From positions 186,001 through 250,000 of the forward strand of contig NZ_JACDNP010000001.1 of NCBI RefSeq assembly GCF_013839425.1: DNA of 64,000 bases, written 5' to 3'. Positions 63,299-64,000 of the stretch are shown piece by piece. The notes beneath the pieces were generated by a model, which ran no database searches, was not told where the DNA came from, and worked only from the letters and a program-made list of their open reading frames with translations. The translations under genes were made by a program, and so were the position numbers. Source of the DNA: Halorhabdus salina. Its GTDB lineage: Archaea > Halobacteriota > Halobacteria > Halobacteriales > Haloarculaceae. The stretch's first letter is position 1; each line of letters opens with the position of its first letter.

Positions 63299-64000
63299 AT
63301 GCTCATTCGGAACGCGACGCTGCCCGACGGGCGAACGCGAGACGTCCGTATCGAGGGCGAGCGGATCGCAGCCGTCGCCGAAGATCTGTCCGACCACGAG
63401 GGCCAAACGATCGATGCATCGGGCAAACGCCTCCTTCCCGGGATGGTCGACGCCCACGTCCACTTTCGGGAGCCGGGAGACAGCCACAAGGAGACCTGGA
63501 CCAGTGGGTCCCGAAGTGCCGCCGCCGGGGGCGTAACTACGGTCGTCGACCAGCCGAACACGACGCCGCCGACGATCGACGGCGAAACGTTCGACGAAAA
63601 AGAGTCAATCGCCGGAGACTCCCTGGTCGATTTCGGCCTCAATGGCGGCGTCTTGCCGGCGTGGGGGCCCGAGTCGCTTCTCGACCGACCAGTGTTTGCA
63701 CTCGGTGAGGTGTTCCTCGCGGACTCGACCGGCGAGATGGGGATCGACGAACGAGTGTTCCGGGACGCACTGGCTGTGGCCGAGCGCCGAAACGTGACCG
63801 TGACCGTCCACGCCGAGGATGCCAGCCGGTTCAACCGAGGTGCCCAGGAACGGACCGACGCCGACGCCTGGTCGGCCTACCGGGCGGCCCGCGCCGAGAT
63901 CGAAGCCGTCGAGCGAGTCTGTGAGCTTGCAGCGGAGTTCGACGCCGATCTACACATCGCCCACGCCTCGACCCCGGAAGCGATCGATGCCGCCGGACAA
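63299..64000 (+). CDS. pyrC: Dihydroorotase, N-terminal part (cut by window edge)
   Basis: 234 residues are visible from the ATG at 63299; the frame is open at the window edge. Closes N-carbamoyl-aspartate to dihydroorotate in pyrimidine synthesis. The metal motif VDAHVHFREPG is intact, followed by TWTSGSRSAAAGGVTTVVDQPNTTPP (QPNT in place of the usual MPNT). Later HAED and AHAST carry further metal-ligand His residues. The 102-base divergent gap from the mutarotase gene holds its promoter. Only the C-terminal half is missing. Confidence 0.93.
   Translation, partial: MLIRNATLPDGRTRDVRIEGERIAAVAEDLSDHEGQTIDASGKRLLPGMVDAHVHFREPGDSHKETWTSGSRSAAAGGVTTVVDQPNTTPPTIDGETFDEKESIAGDSLVDFGLNGGVLPAWGPESLLDRPVFALGEVFLADSTGEMGIDERVFRDALAVAERRNVTVTVHAEDASRFNRGAQERTDADAWSAYRAARAEIEAVERVCELAAEFDADLHIAHASTPEAIDAAGQ

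Noticed and set aside
1-64000. CRISPR arrays, insertion sequences, integrases, rRNA or tRNA genes
   Set aside because: I saw no regularly spaced repeats, transposase-like proteins, or structured RNA gene signatures anywhere in the window.

Overview
The window comes from an extremely halophilic archaeon (class Halobacteria). The reasons are GC-rich, strongly acidic proteins; short or absent 5' leaders with TATA boxes about 27-32 bases before start codons; and archaeal-type genes: aCPSF1/FttA, archaeal ProS, DUF371, DUF373, Dph6, HTH_10 regulators and PGF-CTERM-like surface proteins. I see no rRNA, tRNA, CRISPR array, transposase, integrase or phage gene, so this looks like ordinary chromosome. 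The four-subunit pyruvate:ferredoxin oxidoreductase and the glycerol and sugar kinases suggest a facultatively anaerobic, sugar- and glycerol-using lineage such as Halorhabdus or a relative. That placement is inference only.

Layout. 1-893: 3' part of gltX. 1167-3656: three-gene operon of a PEP-hydrolase-like TIM barrel, a cupin and a UPF0261/Tm-1-like protein. 3846-5509: msrA and trxB (thiol redox and repair). 6003-8856: pyruvate kinase with an extra C-terminal swivelling domain, then an ROK sugar kinase. 8979-10148: a degenerate Orc1/Cdc6-like ATPase. 10396-17626: divergent glycerol locus (membrane protein and glpK on the minus strand, glpABC on the plus strand). 17730-20962: universal stress protein and PEP carboxylase. 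21536-24549: porGDAB. 24805-28457: a soluble-type chemotaxis transducer, a bactofilin-like protein, DUF5800 and CheC. 28483-30556: two membrane proteins, one with five DUF1508 repeats. 30773-36589: cysK, an HTH_10 regulator, an NDP-sugar pyrophosphorylase, dph6 and a GH2-like protein with altered catalytic residues. 36836-41048: coiled-coil protein, DUF373, DUF371, endonuclease III and a DUF6602-like protein. 41061-44579: aldo/keto reductase, DsbB and aCPSF1. 44580-45379: a gap with possible gene remnants. 45380-47729: AstE-like deacylase and proS. 48091-52433: lysine operon dapA-dapB-dapD-lysA plus a small membrane protein. 52768-54456: sensor kinase. 54517-55674: nicotinate phosphoribosyltransferase. 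55708-60929: three tandem Hvo_1808-type surface proteins. 61097-64000: nicotinamidase, GNAT, aldose epimerase and the start of dihydroorotase.

How the genes fit together. Between 6003 and 24549 lies a carbon-metabolism block. Glycerol is phosphorylated (GlpK) and oxidised (GlpABC) to the triose pool. PEP goes to pyruvate (Pyk) or oxaloacetate (Ppc). Pyruvate goes to acetyl-CoA and reduced ferredoxin (PorGDAB). The lysine operon supplies the succinylase branch of the DAP pathway but lacks dapE and dapF in this window. Nicotinamidase and nicotinate phosphoribosyltransferase form an NAD salvage pair lying either side of the surface-protein array.

Most unusual items: the Hvo_1808 array, where one copy has an intact HEXXH motif and two have QEXXH; the pentad DUF1508 membrane protein; the GH2-like protein with Asp at both catalytic Glu positions; the split Tm-1-like operon; the four-subunit POR; the degenerate Orc1/Cdc6 with a 19-bp promoter palindrome; and GlpC with Val at a cluster-ligand position.
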